Origin: Flavobacteriales bacterium
Lineage (GTDB): Bacteria > Bacteroidota > Bacteroidia > Flavobacteriales_D > Crocinitomicaceae
Assembly (NCBI GenBank): GCA_947474675.1
Contig: CANJKA010000001.1
Span: forward strand, 1-64,000
Direction of reading: 5' to 3'
Length of the DNA stretch: 64,000 bases
A model generated the notes under the pieces. It ran no database searches. It saw only the letters and a list, made by a program, of their open reading frames with translations, and was not told the origin of the DNA. Of the stretch, positions 25,252 through 36,400 are shown in pieces. The number at the start of each line of letters is the position of its first letter. Position 1 is the stretch's first letter. Position numbers and translations under genes: made by a program.

Positions 25252-25617
25252 GTTGTTGTTTTTTTAATATAGTGCAAAGGTACGGTCTATTTGTGGTTAT
25301 GGCAAATTAGACTGTAAGATTCAAGACTTTTAAACTCCAAGATATAAGACTATATGGTTTAAAGACTGACGAATTAGCCAAAAATCCGGAATAACCATAT
25401 TCTTTTTTTGAAAATTTGAAATAGATCTTAAAATCATAAATCTTGCCTTATTGAATCTTATCTTCTAAGATCAAACATTTTTTAAAATCTTTTTATTGTT
25501 AATATAAACTGATAATAACTTTACTTAATGATAACTTGAAAAATTAATTTGATAACATAGAATTTATACAATCCTTAAAAAGAAAAATCAAATTTGCAAT
25601 AACTAAAAAAGATAGAA
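25252..25617. other. 366-base divergent intergenic region
   Basis: The left 60 bases hold the helicase promoter. At about 25310-25370 there is a run of imperfect AAGACT/AAGATT words (AAGATTCAAGACTTTTAAAC, AAGATATAAGACT, AAAGACTGACG). The right part before the ATG at 25618 is A/T-rich, with a possible TTTG at 25548-25551 but no matching TAnnTTTG. Confidence 0.55.
25275..25306 (-). promoter_or_regulatory. Promoter of the DEAD-box helicase gene
   Basis: On the minus strand: TTTG (25306-25303), a 20-base spacer, TACCTTTG (25282-25275). This is an exact Bacteroidota consensus promoter with a start site near 25269, about 18 bases before the ATG. Confidence 0.85.
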
Positions 25618-28600
25618 ATGAAAAGAATTACAAGAAATTATTATTCCTCATTTATAAAAGGATTTTTTTTGATTTTTGCGTCTATGCAAACGCTTGAAGC
25701 ACAAATAACACTTCAAAACGATTACACACTCAATAATCCTGCAAGCATTGGCACATTTCAAGGGATTAATTTTAAAGAAGGAGGATTCTCTGCTTTATAT
25801 CCAATATTTGGTACAGATGGAAAAGAGTTCTGGACTATTTCAGATAGAGGAGTAAACGTTGATGCAGCAAATGCAAATACAGCTAGTTGTAGACCGACTT
25901 ATGATAAAATATATGCATTTCCAAGTTATGTTCCTAAAATTCATAGAATCAGAATTGAAGGTAACACAATTAAAGTATTGCAAACAATTACAATGAAACG
26001 TCCAAGTGGAACTGGTGCAAGTGGAATTATAAATCCTACAGGTTTAGGAAGTACTTCAACAGAAGTGGCGTCGACAGATACAGTTTTAAATTGTGCCAAT
26101 TTTGCATTAAAAACAACACCAAAAGATGTTTGGGGAATTGATTCTGAAGGATTAGCCGTAGACAAAGATGGAAACTTTTGGATTTGTGAAGAAGGTGGAC
26201 CAACAATTTGGAAACTAAACAAAAATGGGGTTGTAATAAAAAGATATACTCCTTATGCAAATTTAGCTTCCCCTGAAATTCAAGATGTTGCGATTGATAC
26301 AATATTCAAATATCGTAAAAACAATCGTGGATTTGAAGGATTAACAATAACTCCAAATGGTAAAATCTATGCAATTATACAAAGTCCGTTATTAAATCCA
26401 TCAAAAACAATTGGAGAATCAAGTAGAATTCACCGTATTCTTGAAATTGATCCTACAAATGATCAATCAAAAATGTTTGTTTACATCAACGAAGGACCTG
26501 TTGGAACTGGAGCAAATGAAATTAGATATAGAGATTGGAAAATTGGTGACATGACAGCAATAAACAACTCAGAATTATTAGTAATAGAACAAGGTTTAAG
26601 AGGAAATACAGATCGAAAATATGTTTTTAAGATAAATATTAGCAATGCAACAGCTGTAACTTCAAGTTTATATTCAGGAGTATCGTTAGAAGCTTTAGTA
26701 GATGCAAATGGATTAATTGCGAATAGCATTGTTCCGGTTCAAAAAACATTATTCATGGATTTACTTGCTAATCATTGGCCGTCAGAATTAGAAAAAGCTG
26801 AAGGTATAGCTATTCTTAATGATAGTACAATTGCTTTTGTAAATGACAATGATTTTGGACAATACTCACCTTCAGAAAATGGTGTAGCAGTAGAAATAGA
26901 AATTTTATCTCACTTATTTGTTTATGGATTATCTGGTGCAAATAAATTATCAAATTACGAACAACCAAATTCGAACTATATTTATGGAAAAACTGGGCCT
27001 TCAACGTTAACAACTCCCTATCTTCAACCTTTAGGGGAAGATTCTAAATTCACTTCGATACTTTCTGCTGGAGAAGCTGTTGGATCATACACCATGGCTG
27101 GAATACCAGATGGTTTAGGTGCTTTCGATAATGGAGACAATACTTTTACACTTTTAATGAATCACGAATTTGGACCAACTTTAGGTGTTGCAAGAGCACA
27201 TGGACAAAAAGGAGCATTTGTTTCAAAGTGGATTATAAACAAAGATGATTTATCAGTTGTGAGTGGAGCCGATTTAATTCAAAATGTGAAATTATGGAAT
27301 GGTTCAGGTTACACAAATTACAGTGCTACGAACACTTCATCTCTTACAGCATTTGGTCGTTTTTGTGCTGCTGATCTACCTGTAACATCTGCATTTTACA
27401 ATTCAGCAACTGGACTTGGAACTCAAGCAAAAATATTCATGAATGGAGAAGAAAATGGAGATGAAGGGCGAGCATTTGCTAACATTGCTTCAGGAATAGA
27501 CGCTGGAACAACTTATGAACTTCCTAGATTAGGTAAATATTCTTATGAGAATGCTGTTGCATGTCCATCTTCAGGAGACAAAACAGTGGTAATAGGACTT
27601 GATGATTCAACTCCTGGACAAGTTTATGTTTATATTGGAAACAAAACAAATACTGGAACGGAAGTAGATAAAGCTGGTTTAACAAATGGAGCATTATATG
27701 GTATTAAGGTCAACGGAATGACAGCTGAATCTAGTTTAAGTATACCTTCAGCAAACACACTTTTTACGCTGGAAAGTTTAGGAAACACAGAAGCCATGAC
27801 AGGTGCAACATTAAATACTACAAGTAGCACTGCTGGTATTACTGAATTTTTACGTCCAGAAGATGGTGCTTGGGATCCTTCAAATGTTCAAGATTTCTAT
27901 TTTGCAACAACAAATTCTATAACAAGCCCAAGTCGTTTATGGAAACTACATTTTACAGACATAAGCAACCCATTATTAGGAGGAGAAATCACTGCTGTTT
28001 TAGATGGAACTGAAGGTCAAAAAATGTTAGATAACTTAACAATCGATAATGCTGGTCACATTTTACTTTTAGAAGATGTTGGAAACAATGTTCATGTAGG
28101 AAAAACTTGGCAGTACAATACACAAACTGATGCGTTAACATTAATTTCAACTCATGATGAAAGCAGATTTTTAATTGGTGGAGCAAATTATTTAACAACT
28201 CAAGACGAAGAAGCATCAGGTATTATTGATGTTCAAGAAATTTTAGGAAGCGGAATGTTTATCTTAGTAGACCAAGCTCATTATACAATATCTGGTCAAG
28301 TAGTTCAAGGAGGACAAATTTTAGCATTATATAATCCTTCAACTGCCGATTCTTTATCTATCATTTCATCAAATCCAATAAATCAAACAGTTTGCGAAAA
28401 TAGTGCTGTTCAATTTAACATTACTGCTGAGCATGCATCAGTTTATCAATGGCAAATTTTCAATGGAACAGAATATGAAAACGTACAAGATGGTCTAATC
28501 TATTCAGGAGTGACGAGTACTACATTGAATATAACAAATGCAAATCTAGGATTAAATGGTAAAATGTACAGATGTTTGGCAAGTCGATTAACAGGAATAA

Positions 28601-29685
28601 AAGTAGCGTCAGATATTTCAACATTAACTATTACCCCGAAAACAATTCCAACATTCGCAACTGTTGAACCTATTTGTAATGGTGATATTACTCCATTGTT
28701 AGCAACAAGTTCAGTTAATTTAATTTCTGGAACATGGTCACCATCAACTGTAGACAATCAAACAACTGCAACGTACACTTTTACACCAAGTCTAGGAGAA
28801 TGTGCAGCAGAATCAACATTAGAAATTGTTGTAAACCAAAAAGTGACACCTTTATTTACTGCAATTGAACCAATATGTCAAGATGCATCGTTGCCTTTAT
28901 TAGTTGAAACTTCAATAAATTCAGTAACTGGAACTTGGAGTCCAGAATCAATTAATAATCAACAAACAACAACTTATACATTTACACCTAACACTTCAGA
29001 ATGTGCTGTTTCTGCAACTGTCGAAGTAATTGTAAAAGTAAAAACATCTTCAACAACACAACTAAGTGTTTGTAGTACAGACCTTCCTCTTAATTGGAAC
29101 GGAACGAACTATTTCAATCAAGGAACATTTACTAAAACGTTGATGGGAGAAAATGGTTGTGACAGTATTGCAACACTTGAACTTGAAATAAATCAATTCA
29201 ATAATGAAATTGAATACAACTTAGGAATGTTAAGTTCATTGCAACCAAACGCGACATACCAGTGGATAAATTGCACAAATAATCAAGCAATAGTTGGAGC
29301 GAATCAAAAAAATTACACTCCATCAGAAAACGGAAATTATGCGGTGATTGTAACAAAAGGAGATTGCAGCGATACAACAGAATGTTTCTCAATACAAGAT
29401 GCAAGTCTGATTTCACAAACTAATTCATCATTAAACATTTCAGTTTATCCAAATCCAACAGAAGCGAGTGCCTTTCTTAAAATTAATTCAGATCAAAATC
29501 AAGAAATAAAATTAAGAGTAAATGATGCATCAGGAAGAGAAGTGATGGTTGAAAAAACAATTACAACTGAAATTGGTGCAAACATCATTGTAATTCCTTC
29601 AAACGAATGGACAAATGGAATATATTTCATTTCAATAAAAGAATTAAATAACACAAAAATAATTCGATTGGTTGTCAAAAACTAA
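25618..29685 (+). CDS. Secreted esterase-like phytase / PhoX-like fusion with T9SS sorting domain
   Basis: A 1355-residue exported protein. Signal peptide to about 30. An esterase-like-activity-of-phytase domain spans about 35-440 (FSALYPIFGTDGKEFWTISD, RGVNVDAANANTASC, EGLAVDKDGNFWICEEGGP, RGFEGLTITPNGKIYAI, KAEGIAILND). A PhoX/DUF839-like propeller spans about 465-905 (GIPDGLGAFDNGDNTFTLLM, NHEFGPTLG, MNGEENGDEGRAFANI, RPEDGAWDPS, LTIDNAGHILLLEDVG). Then come an Ig-like segment (about 920-1005), two tandem ~67-residue repeats starting near 1011 and 1078 (each PxFxxxEPIC, GTWSP, TYTFTP), a further Ig-like part and a T9SS type A tail from about 1275 (VYPNPTEAS). It probably releases phosphate from organic phosphoesters outside the cell; that role is inference. 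Confidence 0.83.
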   Translation: MKRITRNYYSSFIKGFFLIFASMQTLEAQITLQNDYTLNNPASIGTFQGINFKEGGFSALYPIFGTDGKEFWTISDRGVNVDAANANTASCRPTYDKIYAFPSYVPKIHRIRIEGNTIKVLQTITMKRPSGTGASGIINPTGLGSTSTEVASTDTVLNCANFALKTTPKDVWGIDSEGLAVDKDGNFWICEEGGPTIWKLNKNGVVIKRYTPYANLASPEIQDVAIDTIFKYRKNNRGFEGLTITPNGKIYAIIQSPLLNPSKTIGESSRIHRILEIDPTNDQSKMFVYINEGPVGTGANEIRYRDWKIGDMTAINNSELLVIEQGLRGNTDRKYVFKINISNATAVTSSLYSGVSLEALVDANGLIANSIVPVQKTLFMDLLANHWPSELEKAEGIAILNDSTIAFVNDNDFGQYSPSENGVAVEIEILSHLFVYGLSGANKLSNYEQPNSNYIYGKTGPSTLTTPYLQPLGEDSKFTSILSAGEAVGSYTMAGIPDGLGAFDNGDNTFTLLMNHEFGPTLGVARAHGQKGAFVSKWIINKDDLSVVSGADLIQNVKLWNGSGYTNYSATNTSSLTAFGRFCAADLPVTSAFYNSATGLGTQAKIFMNGEENGDEGRAFANIASGIDAGTTYELPRLGKYSYENAVACPSSGDKTVVIGLDDSTPGQVYVYIGNKTNTGTEVDKAGLTNGALYGIKVNGMTAESSLSIPSANTLFTLESLGNTEAMTGATLNTTSSTAGITEFLRPEDGAWDPSNVQDFYFATTNSITSPSRLWKLHFTDISNPLLGGEITAVLDGTEGQKMLDNLTIDNAGHILLLEDVGNNVHVGKTWQYNTQTDALTLISTHDESRFLIGGANYLTTQDEEASGIIDVQEILGSGMFILVDQAHYTISGQVVQGGQILALYNPSTADSLSIISSNPINQTVCENSAVQFNITAEHASVYQWQIFNGTEYENVQDGLIYSGVTSTTLNITNANLGLNGKMYRCLASRLTGIKVASDISTLTITPKTIPTFATVEPICNGDITPLLATSSVNLISGTWSPSTVDNQTTATYTFTPSLGECAAESTLEIVVNQKVTPLFTAIEPICQDASLPLLVETSINSVTGTWSPESINNQQTTTYTFTPNTSECAVSATVEVIVKVKTSSTTQLSVCSTDLPLNWNGTNYFNQGTFTKTLMGENGCDSIATLELEINQFNNEIEYNLGMLSSLQPNATYQWINCTNNQAIVGANQKNYTPSENGNYAVIVTKGDCSDTTECFSIQDASLISQTNSSLNISVYPNPTEASAFLKINSDQNQEIKLRVNDASGREVMVEKTITTEIGANIIVIPSNEWTNGIYFISIKELNNTKIIRLVVKN

Positions 29686-29702
29686 CCAACTATTTAAAGC
29701 TT

Positions 29703-29744
29703 AAAAATGAGGGTATGATTTAATTCATATCCTCATTTTTTTTT
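29703..29744 (+). terminator. Rho-independent terminator after the phosphatase-like gene
   Basis: AAAAATGAGGGTATGA (29703-29718) pairs with TCATATCCTCATTTTT (29725-29740), a 16-bp stem with one mismatch, followed by a run of T. It starts 17 bases after the stop codon. Confidence 0.9.
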
Positions 29745-29893
29745 GAACATGATGTAATTTATTTTCGTTTTAACCTCTAATTAGAATAGAATATCCTATC
29801 AACAATTCAAGGAGTATAAGTATCAAAAAAACTTCATAAAAACAAACTATATCAACTTACTTTTGTAGTAATATAAAATGACGTAAAACAAAG

Positions 29894-31126
29894 ATGAACG
29901 AAAAGCTCATTAAAAATTTAGAAAATCAATTAAAAATAAAAGATTTTAAGCTAAATTCTTTGTTAGAGATTACGAATGCAATTAATACAAACCAACCAAT
30001 TGATCAATTAAGTAGAATATTTGAATTTATTATAAAAGAACAATTAGGGTTCGATAAATTTCTTTTGTTTAATAAACAAGATGAATGGAATTGCATGCTA
30101 AAAGTTGGTTTCAAAGGAAAAATAAAAGATATAGATGTTCAAAGAGATTTATTTCGTTTCAAAGATATTACAGTTATTGAATCTTCTCCTTCCAACATCA
30201 TCAATGAGTTTGACATAATTGTCCCAATTATACATAAAGAAATACCTCTCGCCTATTTGCTCATAGCTGGACTTGAACACAAAAAATTAAAAGTTTCGGA
30301 GACCATGTCGAATATGAGTTTTATTCAAACATTAGCCAATATTATTGTGGTTGCGAATGAAAACAAGCGTATGGCGAAAGCAAGTATCAAACAAGAGCGA
30401 CTAAAAAAAGAACTAGAAATAGCTTCTGCGATGCAAAAATTACTATTCCCTACAGATTTACCGTCCAATAAAAGAATGGATATTTCTGCTAAACACAAAC
30501 CTAGGCATGAAGTTGGAGGCGATTATTACGATTTCATCCCCTTAGGAGAAGAAGAGTATATACTTTGTATGGCTGACGTTTCTGGAAAAGGAATTAGTGC
30601 TGCATTGTTAATGGCCAATTTTCAAGCAACGATTCGAACCATATTCCATTATCAAAGATTTGATATGGAATTTCTAATGGAAGAATTGAATAAAAAAGTG
30701 ATGAAAAGTGCAAAAGGAGAAAAATTCATCACTTTCTTTATCGCACATTACAATGCAGATACACGTATTTTAAAGTATGTAAATGCAGGGCATAATCATC
30801 CTTTTATTACCAATGGAAAAAAAGTAGAAATGCTAAATCTAGGAAGTATTGGATTAGGGATGATGGATGAATTACCATTTATAAATGTGGGAGAAATAGA
30901 ATTAAAACCAAACACTACATTAATTCTTTATACAGATGGTGTAGTCGAATTAGAAGATTTAAATGAAAACTACTTTGGATTAGACCGATTAGTGAAAATG
31001 GTTCACAGTTATTATCCTTTAAAAATGGAAGATTTAAATAACTTAATTTTCTCAAAATTGGACGAATGGAGAGGTCCTTTAAAATTGGTGGATGATACAG
31101 CTATTTTTAGCTGCCGCTTTTTTTAG
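29894..31126 (+). CDS. GAF-domain PP2C-type (SpoIIE/RsbU-like) serine/threonine phosphatase
   Basis: A 410-residue cytoplasmic protein. A short coiled coil is followed by a GAF-like sensor (about 28-165) and a linker helix with ERLKKELEIASAMQKLLFP, the standard lead into the phosphatase. The PP2C/SpoIIE domain (about 195-410) has the metal-site residues in HEVGGDYYDF (Asp of GGD), CMADVSGKGISAALLMANFQ, YVNAGHNHPF, ILYTDGVVE and DDTAIF. RsbU-type proteins dephosphorylate anti-anti-sigma factors; no such partner is nearby, so the target is unknown. A TACTTTTG -7 box lies at 29858-29865. Convergent with the sortase operon, with a 1-base gap between the two stops. Confidence 0.93.
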   Translation: MNEKLIKNLENQLKIKDFKLNSLLEITNAINTNQPIDQLSRIFEFIIKEQLGFDKFLLFNKQDEWNCMLKVGFKGKIKDIDVQRDLFRFKDITVIESSPSNIINEFDIIVPIIHKEIPLAYLLIAGLEHKKLKVSETMSNMSFIQTLANIIVVANENKRMAKASIKQERLKKELEIASAMQKLLFPTDLPSNKRMDISAKHKPRHEVGGDYYDFIPLGEEEYILCMADVSGKGISAALLMANFQATIRTIFHYQRFDMEFLMEELNKKVMKSAKGEKFITFFIAHYNADTRILKYVNAGHNHPFITNGKKVEMLNLGSIGLGMMDELPFINVGEIELKPNTTLILYTDGVVELEDLNENYFGLDRLVKMVHSYYPLKMEDLNNLIFSKLDEWRGPLKLVDDTAIFSCRFF

Positions 31127-31127
31127 A

Positions 31128-32054
31128 TCACAACTTATTTAATTCTTCTTCGATTAATTTAGTATAAACTAAAGCAGCATCTTTATTTAAATGAAGTACA
31201 TCACTCCAGCAATGAATATTTTTAAATTGAGTTGTCTTTTTGGTATTAAAATCTAAATAGGAAATTCTATTTTTTTTACAAAAACCTTGCATAATTAATG
31301 AGGCAGACTCATGCCTTTTAAGATAAACATAATGTGGCCCGTATAAAATGACTAACTTAATTTTATCTCTTTTACAAAGTGTATCAATAGATTTTAAAAT
31401 CTCAAAAAAATGAGAATTCACCTCTTTTGATTTTAATTTATTATTTTCTTTAATTGCATTAATCACTTTTGAACTATCTGATTTCGTTGGTTTCAATAAT
31501 TGATAGCTGTTATGATTGTCATCACAAATATGTTGAAACTGATTTGTGAATAGCAAAAAATTTTCTCCATTAAATTTATAACTAGACATTAAAAACTTGT
31601 ATTTTTCAAAAGGACTTTTAGAATCAATTACATTTTTAACAAACGCATTTTTATCGTAGTAATATTTTAAGTAAAAAACCTCATTAATTAATTCTGACTC
31701 ACATTCTTTATATATATCCTCTGCTTCTAAATTAAGGACAATCATTTTTTTTGGTAATTTATTATATTGTTCTAAAAGATGAATTACGGAAGCTTGGTAA
31801 TAAAAATGTTTTCCATTTGCTGTAATATTCAAAACGTTTTTACCAATAACATCACTAATAATCATTGTTTTTACCCTTGAAGAGCCTATAAACAAAGTAT
31901 CCGCTTTTTGAAATTTTAAGTAATAATTTAAACCACCTCCACTATTTGCACAATAATTATTTTGATATAAAGAATCCATCTTAAAAGCAATCCCCCTATC
32001 AATTATGAATATCGATAAAGTAAAACATAAAAAAAGTATTACACGTTTTCTCAT
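31128..32054 (-). CDS. SGNH-like protein paired with MBOAT acyltransferase
   Basis: A 308-residue protein with an N-terminal signal anchor (about 5-24). LFIGSSRVKTMI places a GSS motif (Gly57-Ser58-Ser59) where SGNH hydrolases have GDS. A C-terminal SDVLHLN gives a D-x-x-H pair (Asp285/His288). This is the layout of the periplasmic partner (AlgX/AlgJ/DltD/PatB-like) that finishes O-acyl transfer started by an MBOAT protein. It lies 2 bases after the MBOAT gene, last in the PorV-PorU-MBOAT-SGNH operon. The acyl-transfer role is inference from motif plus neighbour; the sequence is otherwise highly divergent. Confidence 0.72.
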   Translation of the reverse strand: MRKRVILFLCFTLSIFIIDRGIAFKMDSLYQNNYCANSGGGLNYYLKFQKADTLFIGSSRVKTMIISDVIGKNVLNITANGKHFYYQASVIHLLEQYNKLPKKMIVLNLEAEDIYKECESELINEVFYLKYYYDKNAFVKNVIDSKSPFEKYKFLMSSYKFNGENFLLFTNQFQHICDDNHNSYQLLKPTKSDSSKVINAIKENNKLKSKEVNSHFFEILKSIDTLCKRDKIKLVILYGPHYVYLKRHESASLIMQGFCKKNRISYLDFNTKKTTQFKNIHCWSDVLHLNKDAALVYTKLIEEELNKL

Positions 32055-32056
32055 CT

Positions 32057-33466
32057 CTAAAATTGAAAATATATAAATTGTGCTCCTTCAGACCTCCCTG
32101 TCAAAATAATGAGAAAAAATAATAAAATACAAAAAGGTAAAAATATAAAATTTGAAGCTTTTGTTAATTTCAATAATGATTTTTTCTTTAGATACAACTC
32201 TACTACAACAAGAATTCCTATTCCGATAAAAACATAATTATAGCGATTATCAGCAAACCAAAAAAGTAAATCTCTCCATTCTAAAGTGAAAATATTTTCA
32301 TACGTTAAGAATAATTCACGTACATCCTTAATCCTAAAAGAAACGAATATAAGAGAAACAATAGAAAAAGTAAATACAGTTTTTAAGATTCGAACAACTG
32401 TATATTGAGTTGGAATATTTAATTTAAAAATTCTTTCAAGCACCATCATTGCACCATGCAAAAATCCCCAAATGATAAAATTGAAAGAGGCTCCATGCCA
32501 AAGTCCAACAATTAAAAAAGAAATAAATAAATTCGTATAAGTTCTTAATTTACCAATTCTATTTCCACCTAAAGGAATATAAATATAATCTCTTACCCAA
32601 TTGGACAAAGAAACATGCCATCTTTTCCAAAATTCAGTAATAGATTCAGAAAGAAAAGGTGATTTAAAATTTGACATCAATTGAATATCAAATAGTTTTG
32701 AAATACCAATTGCCATAAAAGAATAACCGGCAAAATCAGTATAGATCTGAAATGTAAAAACAAAAGACGCGTATGCCAATTTCCCTCCACTATTATTTGA
32801 AATGTCTGAATAAATAGAATCGACAATTAAGGCCGCATTATCTGCAATTACACTTTTCAAAAACAAACCCCATAAAATATAAAACAATCCAATTTTAATG
32901 TGATCAGGAGTTAATTTAAAATGTTTATTTTTTAGTTGAGGTAACAAATCTTGAGTTCTTTCAATCGGTCCTGCTACTAATTGAGGAAAATAAGTTATAT
33001 ACAAAGAAAATAAGAAGAAATTTGTTTCTGGTTTAATCTTTTTCCTATAAACATCTATAGCATAACTAATTGATTGAAAAGTATAAAAACTAATTCCCAT
33101 AGGTAGTATAAAACTCACTTCTGGAATATCATAACCAACCCCGAAAAATTTAAATAATTCTTTAGAAATTTCTAGAAAAAAACCAATATACTTAAATGAA
33201 AAAAGAATGGTTAAACTTAAAAACAGACTTAACATCAATCCCTTTTTACTTTTGTTAGGATTGATAGAACTTGTAAGATGGAGTGAAATATAAAAATCTA
33301 AAAAAGTTGTAAAAAGTAAAAGCAGAATATAAATCGGATTCCAATACATGTAAAACACATAACTTGAAACTAATAATAAAATCCACTTTTTACTATTAGG
33401 CAATGACCAGAACAATGAAAAGACGAAAATTAAAAAAACTAGGAAATCAAAGCTATTAAATAACAT
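32057..33466 (-). CDS. MBOAT family O-acyltransferase
   Basis: A 469-residue multi-pass membrane protein of the AlgI/DltB/PatA-type MBOAT group. Landmarks: FNSFDFLVFLIFVFSLFW at the start, PMGISFYTFQSISYAIDVYR, FPQLVAGPIER, FKSPFLSESITEFWKRWHVS, YIPLGGNRIG and the invariant His324 in GLWHGASFNFIIWGFLHG. It moves acyl groups across the inner membrane for transfer to an extracytoplasmic sugar or polymer. It lies 12 bases after the PorU-like gene and 2 bases before its SGNH partner. That location is the interesting point: it suggests acylation of the glycan to which T9SS cargo is attached, or of a co-expressed surface polysaccharide. Confidence 0.94.
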   Translation of the reverse strand: MLFNSFDFLVFLIFVFSLFWSLPNSKKWILLLVSSYVFYMYWNPIYILLLLFTTFLDFYISLHLTSSINPNKSKKGLMLSLFLSLTILFSFKYIGFFLEISKELFKFFGVGYDIPEVSFILPMGISFYTFQSISYAIDVYRKKIKPETNFFLFSLYITYFPQLVAGPIERTQDLLPQLKNKHFKLTPDHIKIGLFYILWGLFLKSVIADNAALIVDSIYSDISNNSGGKLAYASFVFTFQIYTDFAGYSFMAIGISKLFDIQLMSNFKSPFLSESITEFWKRWHVSLSNWVRDYIYIPLGGNRIGKLRTYTNLFISFLIVGLWHGASFNFIIWGFLHGAMMVLERIFKLNIPTQYTVVRILKTVFTFSIVSLIFVSFRIKDVRELFLTYENIFTLEWRDLLFWFADNRYNYVFIGIGILVVVELYLKKKSLLKLTKASNFIFLPFCILLFFLIILTGRSEGAQFIYFQF

Positions 33467-33478
33467 CTACTTTAATAA

Positions 33479-36400
33479 TTAGCGCATTATATACATTTTA
33501 CCGAAATCCTTCGTAAAATGAGAATCAGCACCAGAATCGCGATGTTTAATTTCTTCATTATTAATTCTACTTTTAACTCTATATAGATAAACACCATTCG
33601 CTAATGGATCACCAAATTCATCTGTTCCATTCCAGTCATATTCAGAAATATTTCTTCCTATATAAATAGGCCCTAACTCGGATTCAGTAATTTCTCTTAC
33701 CACTTTACCAGTTACAGTCATAATCTGAATAATCATATCTTGCGGCACTTCAGATCCAGTCAATGTAAAAACAAAACGTGTACTCGTACTAAAAGGGTTC
33801 GGATAATTCATTAAATAGGTAATCGATGATTCTTTAATTATTTCAAACGAAATCTTATATTGAATATCTCCTGAAATATTTCCAGATCTATCCGTACCTT
33901 GAACTAATAAATTATAAATTCCATCCTTATCAAAACTTGCTGGAAATATTATTTTAAATCTTCGATTTTGTGCATCAGCAGGAATCCATTGCATGATTTC
34001 ATTTCCAGCACCATCTATGAAAGGTATTCTTTTTTGAACACCATCTGGTCCTGTCAAATAGATTCCAAATCTAGTAGTATCAGAAACACTGTCCATTATT
34101 AATAAAGGATTTTCATCTTTTAATGTAATAAATATCTCACTTTTTGGAGCGATAATATCTCCATTTAAAATATGACGACCATCAAAAGTTACATCAAGAA
34201 TAGGATTAATCTTATCACCTACAACATAAAAAGGAACTTGAAGTAAATTATTGAAATGTTCCTGTTCGGGTTGATCAGTTACATAAAAACTTCCATTTAC
34301 ATAAGGATTTACTTCCATCCATAATGAATTTATTCCAACAAGACCAATTGTCGAAAATTCAATTGTATCCCTAAAAGTCTCATTAACTAATAAAGAATCC
34401 TGTCTTAAATAAACTAAATGGTGTAAATTATGAGAATTATCTTCAATCCAATATTTAACAAGTAATGAATCCATATCAAGATCATAAATGTTTTTTATAT
34501 CAATTGCAAACTTAACCATTTCACCTTCATTCAAAGAATCTTTAGAAGGCAACCAAGTATATCCTCCTGTTCCGTCAATGGCAGCTTCAGGCAATGGATC
34601 ATACAAAACATGCCAACGATCTATTTGAGCAGGCGTCGGATACGTCAACGTAGAATCGTAATACATGGCTTCTAATTTTATAAAAGGATACAAATTAGCA
34701 TCTACAATTGAATTTAAATTAAGAATTGAATCATTTTTGGTAAAAACAGTATCTATCTCGTATTGAAAAGATTCATTTGAGTCGTATACTTTAATTTTTA
34801 AAATTGTACTGTCCTTAGAAGCAAGTTCTAATGAATCTTGTTTCCAATAGACATTATTCCAGTTTGATGAAGGACCTATCAATGGAGATGTTTCTATTCC
34901 AACAATTGATGTATTCAATAAAGGAACATTGTAATCAATTACATCTGTAGCTGTATAAGCAAATTTTTGAATAACACTGCTTGGATCACCTTTTTTAAAG
35001 AAAATAGAAAAAGGAAGATTTGCTCGACCAGGAAATATACTATCACAGCCTAAACTTTGAAAAGTAGAATACATACTAGGAGAATAAGTATCCCATTGAG
35101 TATAATTTGCACCCATTGTTGTATATATTACAACGTAACATCCGTCAGGTATTACATCCAAGAGCATAATTTGTAAAGAATCTAATGATGCTGTTGAATT
35201 TGAGGGAAATGTAAAGTCATTCATTGGTCTAGCAGCACATGAACCGTTATCATTAGAATTCCCAAAATCATTATTTAAATTTTGTCCAGTCGGAACATAT
35301 CTAGTTTTCCATGGCAAGTGAGTAATAGGATCAATTACATCAACATGTATAATTGGTATTAAAGCACAATAAGCATTTTCTAATTTCTGCCCATTTACAT
35401 AAGTCGCACAAGTACCATAAGCATTATGCACAAATGACCGTAAAGTGTCTGGCGGACTATTATCAAACTCACGTTCTCGAATCGTTCTATTGTAATTTAC
35501 ATTTAAAAAATTATTTTTCTTAAATTGAAAAAAATGATCTTGCCCCCAACCTTTTTTACCTATTATATATTGAAAAGATCTTTCTCTCCATTCAAAAACA
35601 GAACTATCAATAGCAACTCTCCAAAAATAGACCGTACTATCCGTACAAGTAAGTTTAGAAATTTGATTATTAGAAACTAATCTCCATTCTGAAGGGTTTA
35701 CAGATTTAACTCCTCCTAATCCAGATTTTAAAGCATAACGACATTCAGGACTATTAAATAAATCGGTTGTATCAATCTCAAAACGATAAGTATTATAGTC
35801 TGCTAAAGGATTAATCGTAGATCCAATAACAGTAACACTGTCAACAGGAATTACAGCAAAATCATGAGGAATAACCGGTAAAATACCTTCAACATCAATA
35901 AATAAAGTTGTTGAAATTTTATTATTAGTTATTTCATCATATTGTTCCGGAATAAAAGAAGGTATATCAACTGAAATTGTCATATTATTTATACCAACAC
36001 CAATATTAGGTTGAAGAAGCATTTTGAAATAGAAAGTATCAATATAATCCAATCTTGAAACTTTAAAATTATAAATTGAATCAACATTTAACATTGGAAA
36101 ATCTCTTATTACTTCGATGTTAAAAGTATCAACAATCGATTTTCCTAGATTTTTAAGGATAATCGTTATTCCAATTGAATCTACAGTTAAATCAAGATTT
36201 TCAGGAGTGAAAGAAACCTTGTCAACAGTCAATTCAATTTCAGGTTTAGCATGCCAATTCAATCTTAACATTGGATCTCCTAATAAATTCATCTGCATAG
36301 CGGTAGCCTCATACATCAACACTGAATTATAAGTACCTTCCATATACACAACCGAGTTTTTTAATTGTTCACTTAATGTTTTTCCGTATGAAGAATGACT

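Noticed and set aside
26816-28757. Several antisense frames inside the large secreted fusion gene
   Set aside because: They lie opposite strongly coding sequence, have no recognisable motifs, and follow from its codon composition.
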